Source: Palsa-504 sp963835775 (lineage in GTDB: Bacteria; Actinomycetota; Actinomycetes; Streptosporangiales; Streptosporangiaceae). Taken from it: a stretch of DNA of 64,000 nt. The DNA lies in assembly GCA_963835775.1 (NCBI GenBank), contig CAWIHB010000010.1, forward strand, positions 124,001 through 188,000, given 5' to 3'. The position numbers and the translations under genes were made by a program. This document shows, one piece after another, positions 15,081-22,659 of the stretch. The notes under the pieces were generated by a model that ran no database searches, was not told where the DNA came from, and worked only from the letters and a program-made list of their open reading frames with translations. Each line of letters starts with the position of its first letter. Positions within the stretch are counted from its first letter, which is position 1.

Positions 15081-17090
15081 CTTGGCCGGCTCGATGAGCT
15101 TCCGGTCGGCGTCCTCGCCGAGCAGCGCCCGGGACAGCTTGGTGAGCAGCTCACCGAGTTCGGCGTACTCGTCAGGCGACCAGTCGGCGAGCAGTTCCCG
15201 CAGCCCCTCACGGCGGGCCGTGAACAGCCGTTCGGCGGCCTGGTGGCCGGCGTCGGTGAGCACCAGCCTGCCGTCTGTGCGGTTCACCATGCCCTCGGCG
15301 ACCAGCCGGTCCACGAACGGCCGCCCGTAGTCTACGGTCACGTTGGCCTGACGGGCCAGCTCCTGCCCCGCGACCGGGCCCTGCTTGGCCAGCCGGGTCA
15401 GGATCCAGCTACTCCCGGCGGGCAGCTCGAGCCCGGCCATCGCGGTCAGCCGCTCGTAGCCGCGCCGCCGCAGGTCCGCGCTGGCCAGCCGGGCCAGCGA
15501 CCGCTCCACCTCGTCGACCGAGGAACGGGCCGACGGCGCAGCACCCAGCCCCTCGCCGATGCCGACCGAGCTGGTGGCGCGGAGCGGCACCTCGTGCAGG
15601 AACCAGGAGAGCACGAATGCGATCAGTGCGACGGGAATGGCGTAGAGAAACACTGGGTGCAAGGCTAGCGAGTACGCGTTCTGCACGGCCGCCCTGATCG
15701 CGGGGGGCAGCTTCTTCAACAGCTCGGGATCGGCGGCGGCGCTCGCGACGTTGAACCCGTGCGGCAGGGTCACCCCACGCAGCGCCGAGGCCAGCTCGCT
15801 GGCCAGCCGGTTGGAGAATATCGCACCGAACACTGACACCCCGAAGGCGCCGCCGATGCTGCGGAAGAATGTCACCCCCGACGTGGCGGCGCCCAGGTCG
15901 GTGAAGTCCGCCGAGTTCTGCACGGCGATGACGAGGACCTGGATGATCAGGCCGAGGGAGATTCCGAGCACGAAGAAATCGGTGGACGTGATCGCGGTCG
16001 AGGTGTACTGGTCCAGCCGGGACAGCAGGAAGAGCGCGACGCAGAGCACCGCCGTGCCGACGATCGGATAGACCTTGTATCGGCCGGTCTTGGCGATGAG
16101 CTGGCCGCTGCCGATCGAGGTGATCAGCAGGCCGCCCACCATCGGGAGCAGGTAGACGCCGGAGATCGTGGGCGAGACTCCGTGTACCACCTGCAGGAAC
16201 AGCGGCAGGTAGGAGATTGAGCCGAACATCGCGAAGCCGGCCGCGAGGCTGATGCCCGCGCAGACGCTGAACACTGGATTAGCGAACAGCCGCAGCGGCA
16301 GCACCGGCTCGGCCGCGTGCCGGGCCGAGACCCACCAGCCTGCGATGAGCACGACGGACGCGACGAACAGCCCGATGATCTCGGCCGAGCCCCACGGGTA
16401 GGTGGTGCCGCCCCACGAGGTGGCGAGGACCACGCAGGTGGCAAAGCCGGCCAGCAGCGTGGCGCCCAGGTAGTCGATCTGGTGATGGCGGCGGGTCGAG
16501 GTCGCGGGCAGCACCACGGTGATCACGGCGAGCGCGATGGCGCCGATGGGCAGGTTGATGTAGAACACCCACCGCCAGGACAGGTTGTCCACGAAGAACC
16601 CGCCGAGCAGCGGCCCGATGACGCTCGCGACACCGAAGACGGCGCCGAACGCGCCCTGGTACTTACCTCGCTCGCGCGGCGGGACGATGTCGCCGATGAT
16701 GGCCTGGGTCAGCACGAGCAGGCCGCCGCCGCCGATGCCCTGCAGCGCCCGGAACGCGATCAGCTCGGTCATGCTGCGCGACAGCCCGGACAGCGCCGAG
16801 CCGATCAGGAAGATGACGATCGAGGCCATGAACAGGTACTTGCGGCCGTACTGGTCGCCCAGCTTGCCCCAGACCTGCGTGGTCGCCGTGGTGGCGAGTA
16901 TGTAGGAGGTGACCACCCAGGACAGGTGGCTCAGGCCGCCCAGGTCGCTGACGATGGTGGGCAGCGCGGTGGCGACGATCGTCTGGTCCAGCGCGGCCAG
17001 CAGCATGGCCAGCATCAGTGCGCTGTAGATGACCAGCAGCCCGCGCGGCTGCGCGGGCTGCTGACTGCCTGCCGCCCGGCCGGCCGCCAT
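15075..17090 (-). CDS. DHA2-type MFS transporter fused to a MarR-like winged helix
   Basis: 671 residues. Residues ~10-510 form a 14-span EmrB/QacA-type drug:H+ antiporter: LDQTIVATALPTIVSDLGG is the DHA2 motif in span 1, then WGKLGDQYGRKYLF (motif A) and FFVDNLSWRWVFYINLPIG. Residues ~545-665 add a cytosolic domain reading SWILTRLAKQGPVAG, FVDRLVAEGMVNRTDGRLVL and LTKLSRALLGE, a MarR-like winged helix. Such fusions occur in actinobacteria, but whether this domain binds DNA or senses cargo is unknown. A separate MarR/MFS pair lies right upstream. Start ATG at 17090. Confidence 0.9.
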   Translation of the reverse strand: MAAGRAAGSQQPAQPRGLLVIYSALMLAMLLAALDQTIVATALPTIVSDLGGLSHLSWVVTSYILATTATTQVWGKLGDQYGRKYLFMASIVIFLIGSALSGLSRSMTELIAFRALQGIGGGGLLVLTQAIIGDIVPPRERGKYQGAFGAVFGVASVIGPLLGGFFVDNLSWRWVFYINLPIGAIALAVITVVLPATSTRRHHQIDYLGATLLAGFATCVVLATSWGGTTYPWGSAEIIGLFVASVVLIAGWWVSARHAAEPVLPLRLFANPVFSVCAGISLAAGFAMFGSISYLPLFLQVVHGVSPTISGVYLLPMVGGLLITSIGSGQLIAKTGRYKVYPIVGTAVLCVALFLLSRLDQYTSTAITSTDFFVLGISLGLIIQVLVIAVQNSADFTDLGAATSGVTFFRSIGGAFGVSVFGAIFSNRLASELASALRGVTLPHGFNVASAAADPELLKKLPPAIRAAVQNAYSLALHPVFLYAIPVALIAFVLSWFLHEVPLRATSSVGIGEGLGAAPSARSSVDEVERSLARLASADLRRRGYERLTAMAGLELPAGSSWILTRLAKQGPVAGQELARQANVTVDYGRPFVDRLVAEGMVNRTDGRLVLTDAGHQAAERLFTARREGLRELLADWSPDEYAELGELLTKLSRALLGEDADRKLIEPAKP

Positions 17091-17146
17091 GGACGTCTCC
17101 GTTCCGGTGACGCGAAATTTACGAACGCGTGATACCCGTCAAGCTG

Positions 17147-18175
17147 CTACTTAGCCATCCGGTCGCACAGCCAGGCCAGCGACAGCGGGTACCGGTAGTC
17201 GATGCCCATGTGGCCGGCGTCAAAGAGCTCGAAGTGGACCAGGTCCTCGGCCACCCCGGCCTGCTTCAGCGCGTCGCGGAACGCCTGAGCCCCCAGGTCG
17301 AGGTGGTATTCGTCCCGGGTCCCGGCATCGATCCAGATCGCCCGCAGCCCGCGCAAGGCCTCCGCGTGAGCTGGCACCATCCGCACCGGATCCCAGTCCA
17401 GCCACCGCTGCCACACGGCTGGCCGCAGGACGCCGGTCACCGGGTCGAAGGGCAGGTCCACCGTAGCGTCCTCGCCGGCGGAGAAGCACGCCGCCGCGCC
17501 GAGCAGCGCCAGCAGGGACATGTCCTCCTGCTTGGTGAAGGACACCCGCGAGCAGAAGTCCTCCCACCAGCGCCAGATGTCGCCGTCGTAACGGCGCAGG
17601 TGCCTGACCGCGGCGGGGAACTCGGGAAGGTAGCTGTATTCGTACAGTGTGTCACCCGCGTGGGTGGCCAGCGCGCCGAACAGGTCCGGCCGGAGCATGG
17701 GCGTGATCATGGCGCCGAATCCGCCGCTCGACTTGCCCATGATGGCCCGGTGCCCGGCGTCCGGCAGCGTCCGGTACCGCGCGTCCACCCACGGCACCAC
17801 CTCGTCGCACAGGTAGGAGTGGTAGCGCCCGGTGCCTGGCGAATCCACGAACTGGCTGCCGCCGTAGCTGGTCCACGCGTCGACGTAGACCACGACGGCC
17901 GGGGGCGCCTCGCCGCCGGCGAACACCGCGTCGGCGGCCTCGGGGAACGGCACCCGGTAGGCGGTCCGGTTCCGCCACATGGCCACGTGCCCGGTGTAGC
18001 CCTGGATCACGTACACGGCCGGGTACCTGCGGGCGGGATCGTCATCGTAGCCGGGCGGCAGGTACACGAGCACCGGACGCTGGTGCGGATCGCCGAGCGG
18101 GTTGCCGCGCAGCAGTTCGCTGGTGATGATGTGCTCGTCGATGCGGCCGGCGAGATCGGCGGACCAGGGCAGCAC
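17147..18175 (-). CDS. Alpha/beta-fold esterase (esterase D/enterochelin esterase-like)
   Basis: 342 residues. VLVYLPPGYDDDPARRYPAV and then VYVIQGYTGH open a PF00756-type esterase. The nucleophile motif is GKSSGGFGAM (Ser near residue 152); DAGTRDEYHLD and FDAGHMGIDYRY supply the acid and His of the triad. No signal peptide, so cytosolic. It lies 29 nt downstream of pcaD on the same strand and may be the last gene of the pca operon, for instance releasing an aromatic acid from an ester; that role is inference. Confidence 0.85.
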   Translation of the reverse strand: MLPWSADLAGRIDEHIITSELLRGNPLGDPHQRPVLVYLPPGYDDDPARRYPAVYVIQGYTGHVAMWRNRTAYRVPFPEAADAVFAGGEAPPAVVVYVDAWTSYGGSQFVDSPGTGRYHSYLCDEVVPWVDARYRTLPDAGHRAIMGKSSGGFGAMITPMLRPDLFGALATHAGDTLYEYSYLPEFPAAVRHLRRYDGDIWRWWEDFCSRVSFTKQEDMSLLALLGAAACFSAGEDATVDLPFDPVTGVLRPAVWQRWLDWDPVRMVPAHAEALRGLRAIWIDAGTRDEYHLDLGAQAFRDALKQAGVAEDLVHFELFDAGHMGIDYRYPLSLAWLCDRMAK

Positions 18176-18204
18176 GGCTCCTCCTCGAGGACGGGCTTCC
18201 TACC

Positions 18205-18990
18205 CTACGGGCATCCGAGATGGGCCAGGATCGCATCGCTGACCGGGCCCGGTGTCTGGTACGGAGCCAGGTGCGAGGTGCCCCGGATGACCCTCAGCCG
18301 GGAGCCGGCGATGCCGAGCGCGGTCCTGGCGCCCTGCCAGGGCGGCGCGGCCACGTCCTCGGCGCCCGAGATGACCAGCGTGGGCGCCTTGATCGAGCCG
18401 AGCGCGGGCGCCAGGTCCAGGCCGGCGATGGCTTCCGCGCAGCCTGCGTAGCCTTGCGGGTCGGTGCCGTGCAGCATGTCCATGACCGCGGCCACGGCCG
18501 CGGGCTGGCGCGCGATGAAGTCCTGGGTGAACCAGCGGGGCGGCACCATCTCGCTGATCGCGGCCATCCCGCCGGAGCGGACCAGCGCGGCCCGGTCCAG
18601 CCAGGACTGACGGTTCGGCATCGGGGTGATCGCGGCGCAGCACACGACCAGGGACGAGACCCGGTCCGGCGCGTTGGCGGCCAGCCACAGCCCGATCATC
18701 CCGCCGATCGAGATACCGCAGTAGGCGGCGGAGGTGACGCCATGCTCGCGCATCAGGCCGAGCACGTCGGTGCCGAGCTCGGCCAGCGAGTACGGCCCGG
18801 GCGGGGCATCGGACTGCGCGCCGGGTGCCCCGTGGCCGCGCAGCTCGAACCTGAGCAGCCGGAAGTGCCTGCGCAGCAGGTCAGCCTGGGCATCCCAGAT
18901 CGCCCTGGTGGTGCCGATCGGGTTGGCCAGCACGACGACCGGCGCGCTGTCCGGCCCGTCCAGCCAGGACGCCAGCCGCACTTCAGACAT
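18205..18990 (-). CDS. pcaD: 3-oxoadipate enol-lactonase
   Basis: 261 residues. Alpha/beta hydrolase with oxyanion region VVLANPIGTTRAIWD, nucleophile elbow YCGISIGGMIGLW (Ser near residue 95), TLVISGAEDVAAPP (Asp) and the late His in IRGTSHLAPYQTP. It hydrolyses beta-ketoadipate enol-lactone to beta-ketoadipate. The decarboxylase PcaC is a separate gene here, unlike the fused PcaL of many actinobacteria. It overlaps pcaG by 8 bp and is the fifth gene of the I-J-H-G-D series. The assignment rests on family motifs plus context. Confidence 0.92.
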   Translation of the reverse strand: MSEVRLASWLDGPDSAPVVVLANPIGTTRAIWDAQADLLRRHFRLLRFELRGHGAPGAQSDAPPGPYSLAELGTDVLGLMREHGVTSAAYCGISIGGMIGLWLAANAPDRVSSLVVCCAAITPMPNRQSWLDRAALVRSGGMAAISEMVPPRWFTQDFIARQPAAVAAVMDMLHGTDPQGYAGCAEAIAGLDLAPALGSIKAPTLVISGAEDVAAPPWQGARTALGIAGSRLRVIRGTSHLAPYQTPGPVSDAILAHLGCP

Positions 18991-19609
18991 CGAAGAAGAC
19001 TGTCTCGCCCTGACCTTGCAGCCGGATGTCGAACCTGAGCTCTCCCTCCGGCCCGGGCACGGCGATGAGCGTGGCCCGCCTGGCCAGCTCGGCGATCGAG
19101 CACAGCACCGGGTCGACGGCGTTGGCGGTCTGCTCCTCGGGGAAGTACAGCCTGGTCACCACCCGGTCGAGCAGGCCGCGCGCGAAGACCGAGACGTCCA
19201 GGTGGGGAGCCTCGATGCTCCCGTCGGGGGCGGGCAGCGGCCCGGGCTTGAGGGTGATGATCCGGTAGGACCCGTCCGCGGCGGTCGGGCACCGGCCGAA
19301 GCCGCGGAAGCTGTCGTAGCCGCCCGGTACGGCACCCCGCGGGTCGTCCGGGTGCGCGAAGCGCCCGTCCGGCCCGGCCTGCCAGGTCTCGATCAGTCCG
19401 TCGGGGATGACGTGGCCCGCGCCGTCGTAGAGCCGCCCGATGATCGTGACCGCTCCTGGCGTGCCCTCGGGTACCACGTACGGGCCCTCGGGCCACGGCA
19501 GCCGCATCGAGAAGTACGGCCCCACGGTCTGCGAAGGTGTCAGGCCTGGCACTGGTGTCGCTCCGTTCTGGCCGTTCACTTCCGGGCCGTTCACTTCCGG
19601 GCCGTTCAC
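18983..19609 (-). CDS. pcaG: Protocatechuate 3,4-dioxygenase alpha subunit
   Basis: 208 residues from a GTG at 19609. The core reads GLTPSQTVGPYFSMRLPW, then LIETWQAGPDGRFAHPDD and LDVSVFARGLLDRVVTRLYF, the alpha-subunit pattern; as in other alpha subunits the iron ligands are not conserved. The N-terminus is built of NGPEV repeats, each beginning with a GTG, so three successive in-frame starts are possible (19609, 19594, 19579). With PcaH it cleaves protocatechuate to 3-carboxy-cis,cis-muconate. It lies 39 nt after pcaH and overlaps pcaD by 8 bp. Confidence 0.93.
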   Translation of the reverse strand: MNGPEVNGPEVNGQNGATPVPGLTPSQTVGPYFSMRLPWPEGPYVVPEGTPGAVTIIGRLYDGAGHVIPDGLIETWQAGPDGRFAHPDDPRGAVPGGYDSFRGFGRCPTAADGSYRIITLKPGPLPAPDGSIEAPHLDVSVFARGLLDRVVTRLYFPEEQTANAVDPVLCSIAELARRATLIAVPGPEGELRFDIRLQGQGETVFFDV

Positions 19610-19640
19610 TTCCGGGCCGTCAATTCCGGGCCGTCAATTC
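19577..19640. repeat. 15-bp tandem repeat spanning the pcaG start
   Basis: On the + strand, gttcacttccgggcc recurs three times, followed by two variant 14-bp copies gtcaattccgggcc/gt. On the coding strand each full unit reads CCCGGAAGTGAACGG, so every unit offers a GTG preceded by GGAA. The repeats fill the pcaH-pcaG gap and the first codons of pcaG. Confidence 0.85.
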
Positions 19641-19648
19641 CGGGTTGC

Positions 19649-20389
19649 TCACTCGAAGATGGTCGCGCCGCGGCCGCGCAGCACGATGTCGAAGTTGTAG
19701 CCGAGCGCCCACTCGGGCTGGGTCAGCTCGATGTCGAACCCGGCGATCAGCCGCTGCCTGGCCTGCTCGTCCGGCACCGAGTTGAAGATGGGGTCCAGCG
19801 GCAGCAGCGGGTCGCCGGGGAAGTACATCTGGGTGACCAGCCGCTGGGTGAAGGCCCGGCCGAACAGCGAGAAGTGGATGTGCGCCGGGCGCCAGGCGTT
19901 GTGGTGGTTCCCCCACGGGTAGGCGCCGGGCTGGATGGTGATGAACCGGTACCGGCCCGCGGCATCGGTCAGGCAGCGCCCGATCCCGTCGAAATTGGGG
20001 TCGAGCGGGGCCGGGTGCTGCTCGCGCGAGTGCCGGTAGCGCCCGGCCGCGTTCGTCTGCCAGATCTCCAGCAGCGTATCCGGCACCGGCCGGCCGTCGG
20101 AGTCGAGCACCCGCCCGGCCACGATGATCCGCTGGCCCTGCGGCTCCCCGCCGCGCTGGGTGGTCAGGTCGGCGTCGGTGGCGGCGATCAGGCTCTCGCC
20201 GAGCAGCGGCCCGGTCACCTCGGTGAGCCGGTGCGGCAGCAGGACCAGCGGCTGCTTCGGGTGGCGCAGCGCGGTGGAATGGTAGCCCTGGAAGTCCAGC
20301 GGCGGGTGGACGTCGGAGGGACGTTCGTAGGCGGGCAGGGCCAGCTCACGCGGGCCGGCCAGGACGGGCGTCGAAACCTGAGCGGTCAT
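19649..20389 (-). CDS. pcaH: Protocatechuate 3,4-dioxygenase beta subunit
   Basis: 246 residues. All four iron(III) ligands of the family are in place: Tyr of AGRYRHSREQHP, Tyr of PGAYPWGNHHNAW, and both His of RPAHIHFSLFG. This is the catalytic subunit of the ring-opening intradiol enzyme, complexed with PcaG. The N-terminal LVLLPHRLTEVTGPLLGE region is typical of PcaH. Its ATG overlaps the pcaJ stop (ATGA), indicating coupling. Full length, no oddities. Confidence 0.96.
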   Translation of the reverse strand: MTAQVSTPVLAGPRELALPAYERPSDVHPPLDFQGYHSTALRHPKQPLVLLPHRLTEVTGPLLGESLIAATDADLTTQRGGEPQGQRIIVAGRVLDSDGRPVPDTLLEIWQTNAAGRYRHSREQHPAPLDPNFDGIGRCLTDAAGRYRFITIQPGAYPWGNHHNAWRPAHIHFSLFGRAFTQRLVTQMYFPGDPLLPLDPIFNSVPDEQARQRLIAGFDIELTQPEWALGYNFDIVLRGRGATIFE

Positions 20390-21198
20390 GGGTGACTCCT
20401 TTGGCGGCTACCCCGGGCTTGCATGCGGCGCAGTGCCCCGAGTTCGGCCGGGCTAGGCCCGGCGATGATCTGCGGTTCGCCCGCCACGGCCAGGTCCCAG
20501 CCGGTTCGCTCCTTGGCCGCAGCCGCGGAGATCCCGGGGAACAGCCCGGTCATGGTGAACTCCAGCGTGTCCGGGTCGGGCTCGAGGATGCCCAGGTCGG
20601 TGATGATCTTCTTCGGTCCGGCGCCGGTGAGGCCGAGCCGTTCGCGGTCGCCCGGTCCCGACCCGTAGCCGACCGAGGTCACGAAGTCCACCCGGTCGAC
20701 GAACGAGCGGACGGTCTGCCTGACCACGACGATCACCTCACGGCACGAGGCGGCGATCTCCGGGGCGCCGCCCGCGCCGGGCAGGCGCACGCTCGGGTTG
20801 CTGTAGTTCTTGCCGATGACCGTGGTGTTGATATTGCCGAACTTGTCGATCTGGGCCGCGCCGAGGAAGCCGACGTCGATCCGGCCCGGCTGCAGCCAGT
20901 AGTTGAAGATCTCGGGCACGCTGACCACGGCGTCCGCGGTCTCAGCCAGGACGCCGTCACCGATCGACAGGGGCAGTTCGGCCGGCTTGGCGCCGATCGT
21001 GCCCGATTCGTAGATCAGGACCAGGCCGGGCGCATACGTGGCCCGGGCCAGGTTGGCCGCCGCGCTCGGCAGCCCGATCCCGACGAAGCAGGTCATTCCG
21101 TCCCGCAGCGCCCGGGCGGCGGCCGCGGTCATCATCTCGTCGGCGGTGTAGGCCAGTTCGTTCACCCCCGCGGGGTGGGCGCTCATCTGTGACGTCAT
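20386..21198 (-). CDS. pcaJ: 3-oxoadipate CoA-transferase beta subunit
   Basis: 270 residues. The family I CoA-transferase motif is VLIYESGTIGAKPAELPL, whose Glu carries the covalent CoA thioester; GVLAETADAVVSVPEIFNYW and GFLGAAQIDKFGNINTTVIG follow. With PcaI it moves CoA from succinyl-CoA to beta-ketoadipate. Overlaps both neighbours by ATGA. The C-terminal basic tail (RRMQARGSRQRSHP) is slightly extended. The related IpdAB-type transferases look similar, but the pca context decides. Confidence 0.92.
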   Translation of the reverse strand: MTSQMSAHPAGVNELAYTADEMMTAAAARALRDGMTCFVGIGLPSAAANLARATYAPGLVLIYESGTIGAKPAELPLSIGDGVLAETADAVVSVPEIFNYWLQPGRIDVGFLGAAQIDKFGNINTTVIGKNYSNPSVRLPGAGGAPEIAASCREVIVVVRQTVRSFVDRVDFVTSVGYGSGPGDRERLGLTGAGPKKIITDLGILEPDPDTLEFTMTGLFPGISAAAAKERTGWDLAVAGEPQIIAGPSPAELGALRRMQARGSRQRSHP

Positions 21199-22043
21199 GA
21201 CTGCCCCGCCGGGACGGCGTAAACGCTCTCATCCAGCCAGCGGGTGAAGGCCTCGCGATCGCGGGCGATGGCATCCCAGGCCACGTAGTAGTCGTTGTCG
21301 CGCACCGAGTAGCCCAGGGCGTAGGACGGATGCGCGCCGCCCGGGACCTGCGCCACGTAGCTGACCGTCCAGGCGGGCAGCACGACCGCGCCCGGCCGGG
21401 GCTCCAGGTCGTCCACGACCTCCTCGACGGTGACGATGGAACGCTGCGACGCCAGCACGGCCTCCTTCTGCACGCCCGCGATGCCCCACAATTGCACGTT
21501 CCCCGCCCGGTCGGCCCGCTGGGCGTGGATCACGGCCACATCGGGCCGGATCGCGGCCACCGCGGTAAGCGTCTCGCCGGTGAACGGGCAGGTGATCGGC
21601 TTGATCGTGGGGGCCTCGTGCCGGTCGTCGTTGAGGGTCTCCAGCCTATAGAGGTCGGTGCCGTTGTAGCCGCGCAGGACGGCGAACGGCAGGCCGGCCG
21701 CTCCGGCCACGTAGCGGTTGGCCATCCCGGCGTGGCTGTGCTCCTCGATCTCCAGGGCGGCGGGCCAGCCGTGCTCGACCGCGTCCCGGAACCTGTGCAG
21801 AGATCCCACGCCTGGATTGCCGCCCCAGGAGAAGATCAGCTTGCGCGCGCAGCCGGCCCCGATGAGCTGGTCGTAGATCAGGTCCGGGGTCATCCTGATC
21901 AGCGTCAGGTCCCGGCGCCGCTGCCTGATCACCTCGTGTCCGGCGGCGAACGGGATCAGGTGCGTGAACCCTTCCATGGCGACGGCGTCCCCGTCATGTA
22001 TCGCCCGCTCCACGGCCTCGGCGAGTGAGACGATCTCCGCCAT
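21195..22043 (-). CDS. pcaI: 3-oxoadipate CoA-transferase alpha subunit
   Basis: 282 residues from the ATG at 22043 (MAEIVSLAEAVERAIHDG), chosen because GGAG lies 5 nt upstream and the family begins there; the frame stays open to 22214. GDAVAMEGFTHLIPFAAGHE replaces the usual GxxGxPxxL loop, then KLIFSWGGNPGVGSLHRFRD. First gene of the I-J-H-G-D operon. A palindrome (22057-22074) and two hairpins lie directly upstream, so transcription probably restarts here. Confidence 0.9.
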   Translation of the reverse strand: MAEIVSLAEAVERAIHDGDAVAMEGFTHLIPFAAGHEVIRQRRRDLTLIRMTPDLIYDQLIGAGCARKLIFSWGGNPGVGSLHRFRDAVEHGWPAALEIEEHSHAGMANRYVAGAAGLPFAVLRGYNGTDLYRLETLNDDRHEAPTIKPITCPFTGETLTAVAAIRPDVAVIHAQRADRAGNVQLWGIAGVQKEAVLASQRSIVTVEEVVDDLEPRPGAVVLPAWTVSYVAQVPGGAHPSYALGYSVRDNDYYVAWDAIARDREAFTRWLDESVYAVPAGQS

Positions 22044-22056
22044 GTCGCTCCAGTTC

Positions 22057-22074
22057 TGTTCGCTTAGGCAAACA
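22057..22074. promoter_or_regulatory. Candidate operator upstream of pcaI
   Basis: TGTTCGC-TTAG-GCAAACA is an 18-bp imperfect palindrome (one mismatch per arm) 14 bp before the pcaI ATG. IclR-type regulators of pca genes use sites of this general form; no regulator gene of that type is in the window. Confidence 0.45.
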
Positions 22075-22192
22075 ATACCGCCGGATCGATCGCCAGGAGT
22101 ACAAGCGTTCGCATGTCGGACAGATGCCTGTGCCCTGGGGCCAATCGTGCAGCTAGCGACCCTGCGCCCGGCGACAAAGCGCGCGACGGTGG

Positions 22193-22252
22193 GGTGGTGA
22201 ACCCCGGGTTCCACCGCCCCCTAGCGGAGTGAAACCCGGGCTTCACTCCGCT
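22193..22252. terminator. Two tandem hairpins between pcaC and pcaI
   Basis: The second hairpin is perfect: AGCGGAGTGAA (22223-22233) pairs with TTCACTCCGCT (22242-22252) around ACCCGGGC, and it includes the pcaC stop codon. The first (22193-22215) is a weaker GGTGG..AACC/GGTT..CCACC stem with the same CCCGGG core. No U tract follows, so intrinsic termination is uncertain; attenuation or mRNA stabilisation is possible. A near-identical pair occurs at 47127-47178. Confidence 0.6.
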
Positions 22253-22659
22253 GCGGGGGCCGTTTCCGCGGGCGCGGGCTGGGCTTCGGCCTCGGCCAGG
22301 GCGCGCTGGGCGACGGCGAAGGCGCGGTTGGCGGCCGGGACGCCGGCGTAGACCGCGACCTGGAGCAGGACCTCGCTGATCTGCTCGGGGGCCAGGCCGT
22401 TGCGCAGCGCGGCTTTGACGTGCATGGCCAGTTCGTGGTCGTGGTGCAGGGCGGCCAGCACGGCCAGCGTGACGATGCTGCGCTCGGCCCGGGACAGCCC
22501 CGGGCGTGACCAGATATCTCCCCAGGCGTAGCGCGTGATGAAGTCCTGGAACGGCTCGGTGAACGGGGTGGTCGAGGCCACCGCCCGGTCGACGTGCTCG
22601 TCCCCGAGCACCTGGCGCCGGACCGTCATGCCCTGCTGCGCCCGCTCGGCGTCATCCAT
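22243..22659 (-). CDS. pcaC: 4-carboxymuconolactone decarboxylase
   Basis: 138 residues, the usual size for stand-alone PcaC of the CMD/AhpD fold. It shows FITRYAWGDIWSRPGLSRAE, SIVTLAVLAALHHDHELAMH and GVPAANRAFAVAQRALAE, the conserved decarboxylase blocks (His pair in LHHDHELAMH). It converts 4-carboxymuconolactone to beta-ketoadipate enol-lactone. The start overlaps the pcaB stop by 8 bp. The Ala/Pro-rich tail ends inside a strong hairpin. Confidence 0.94.
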   Translation of the reverse strand: MDDAERAQQGMTVRRQVLGDEHVDRAVASTTPFTEPFQDFITRYAWGDIWSRPGLSRAERSIVTLAVLAALHHDHELAMHVKAALRNGLAPEQISEVLLQVAVYAGVPAANRAFAVAQRALAEAEAQPAPAETAPAAE

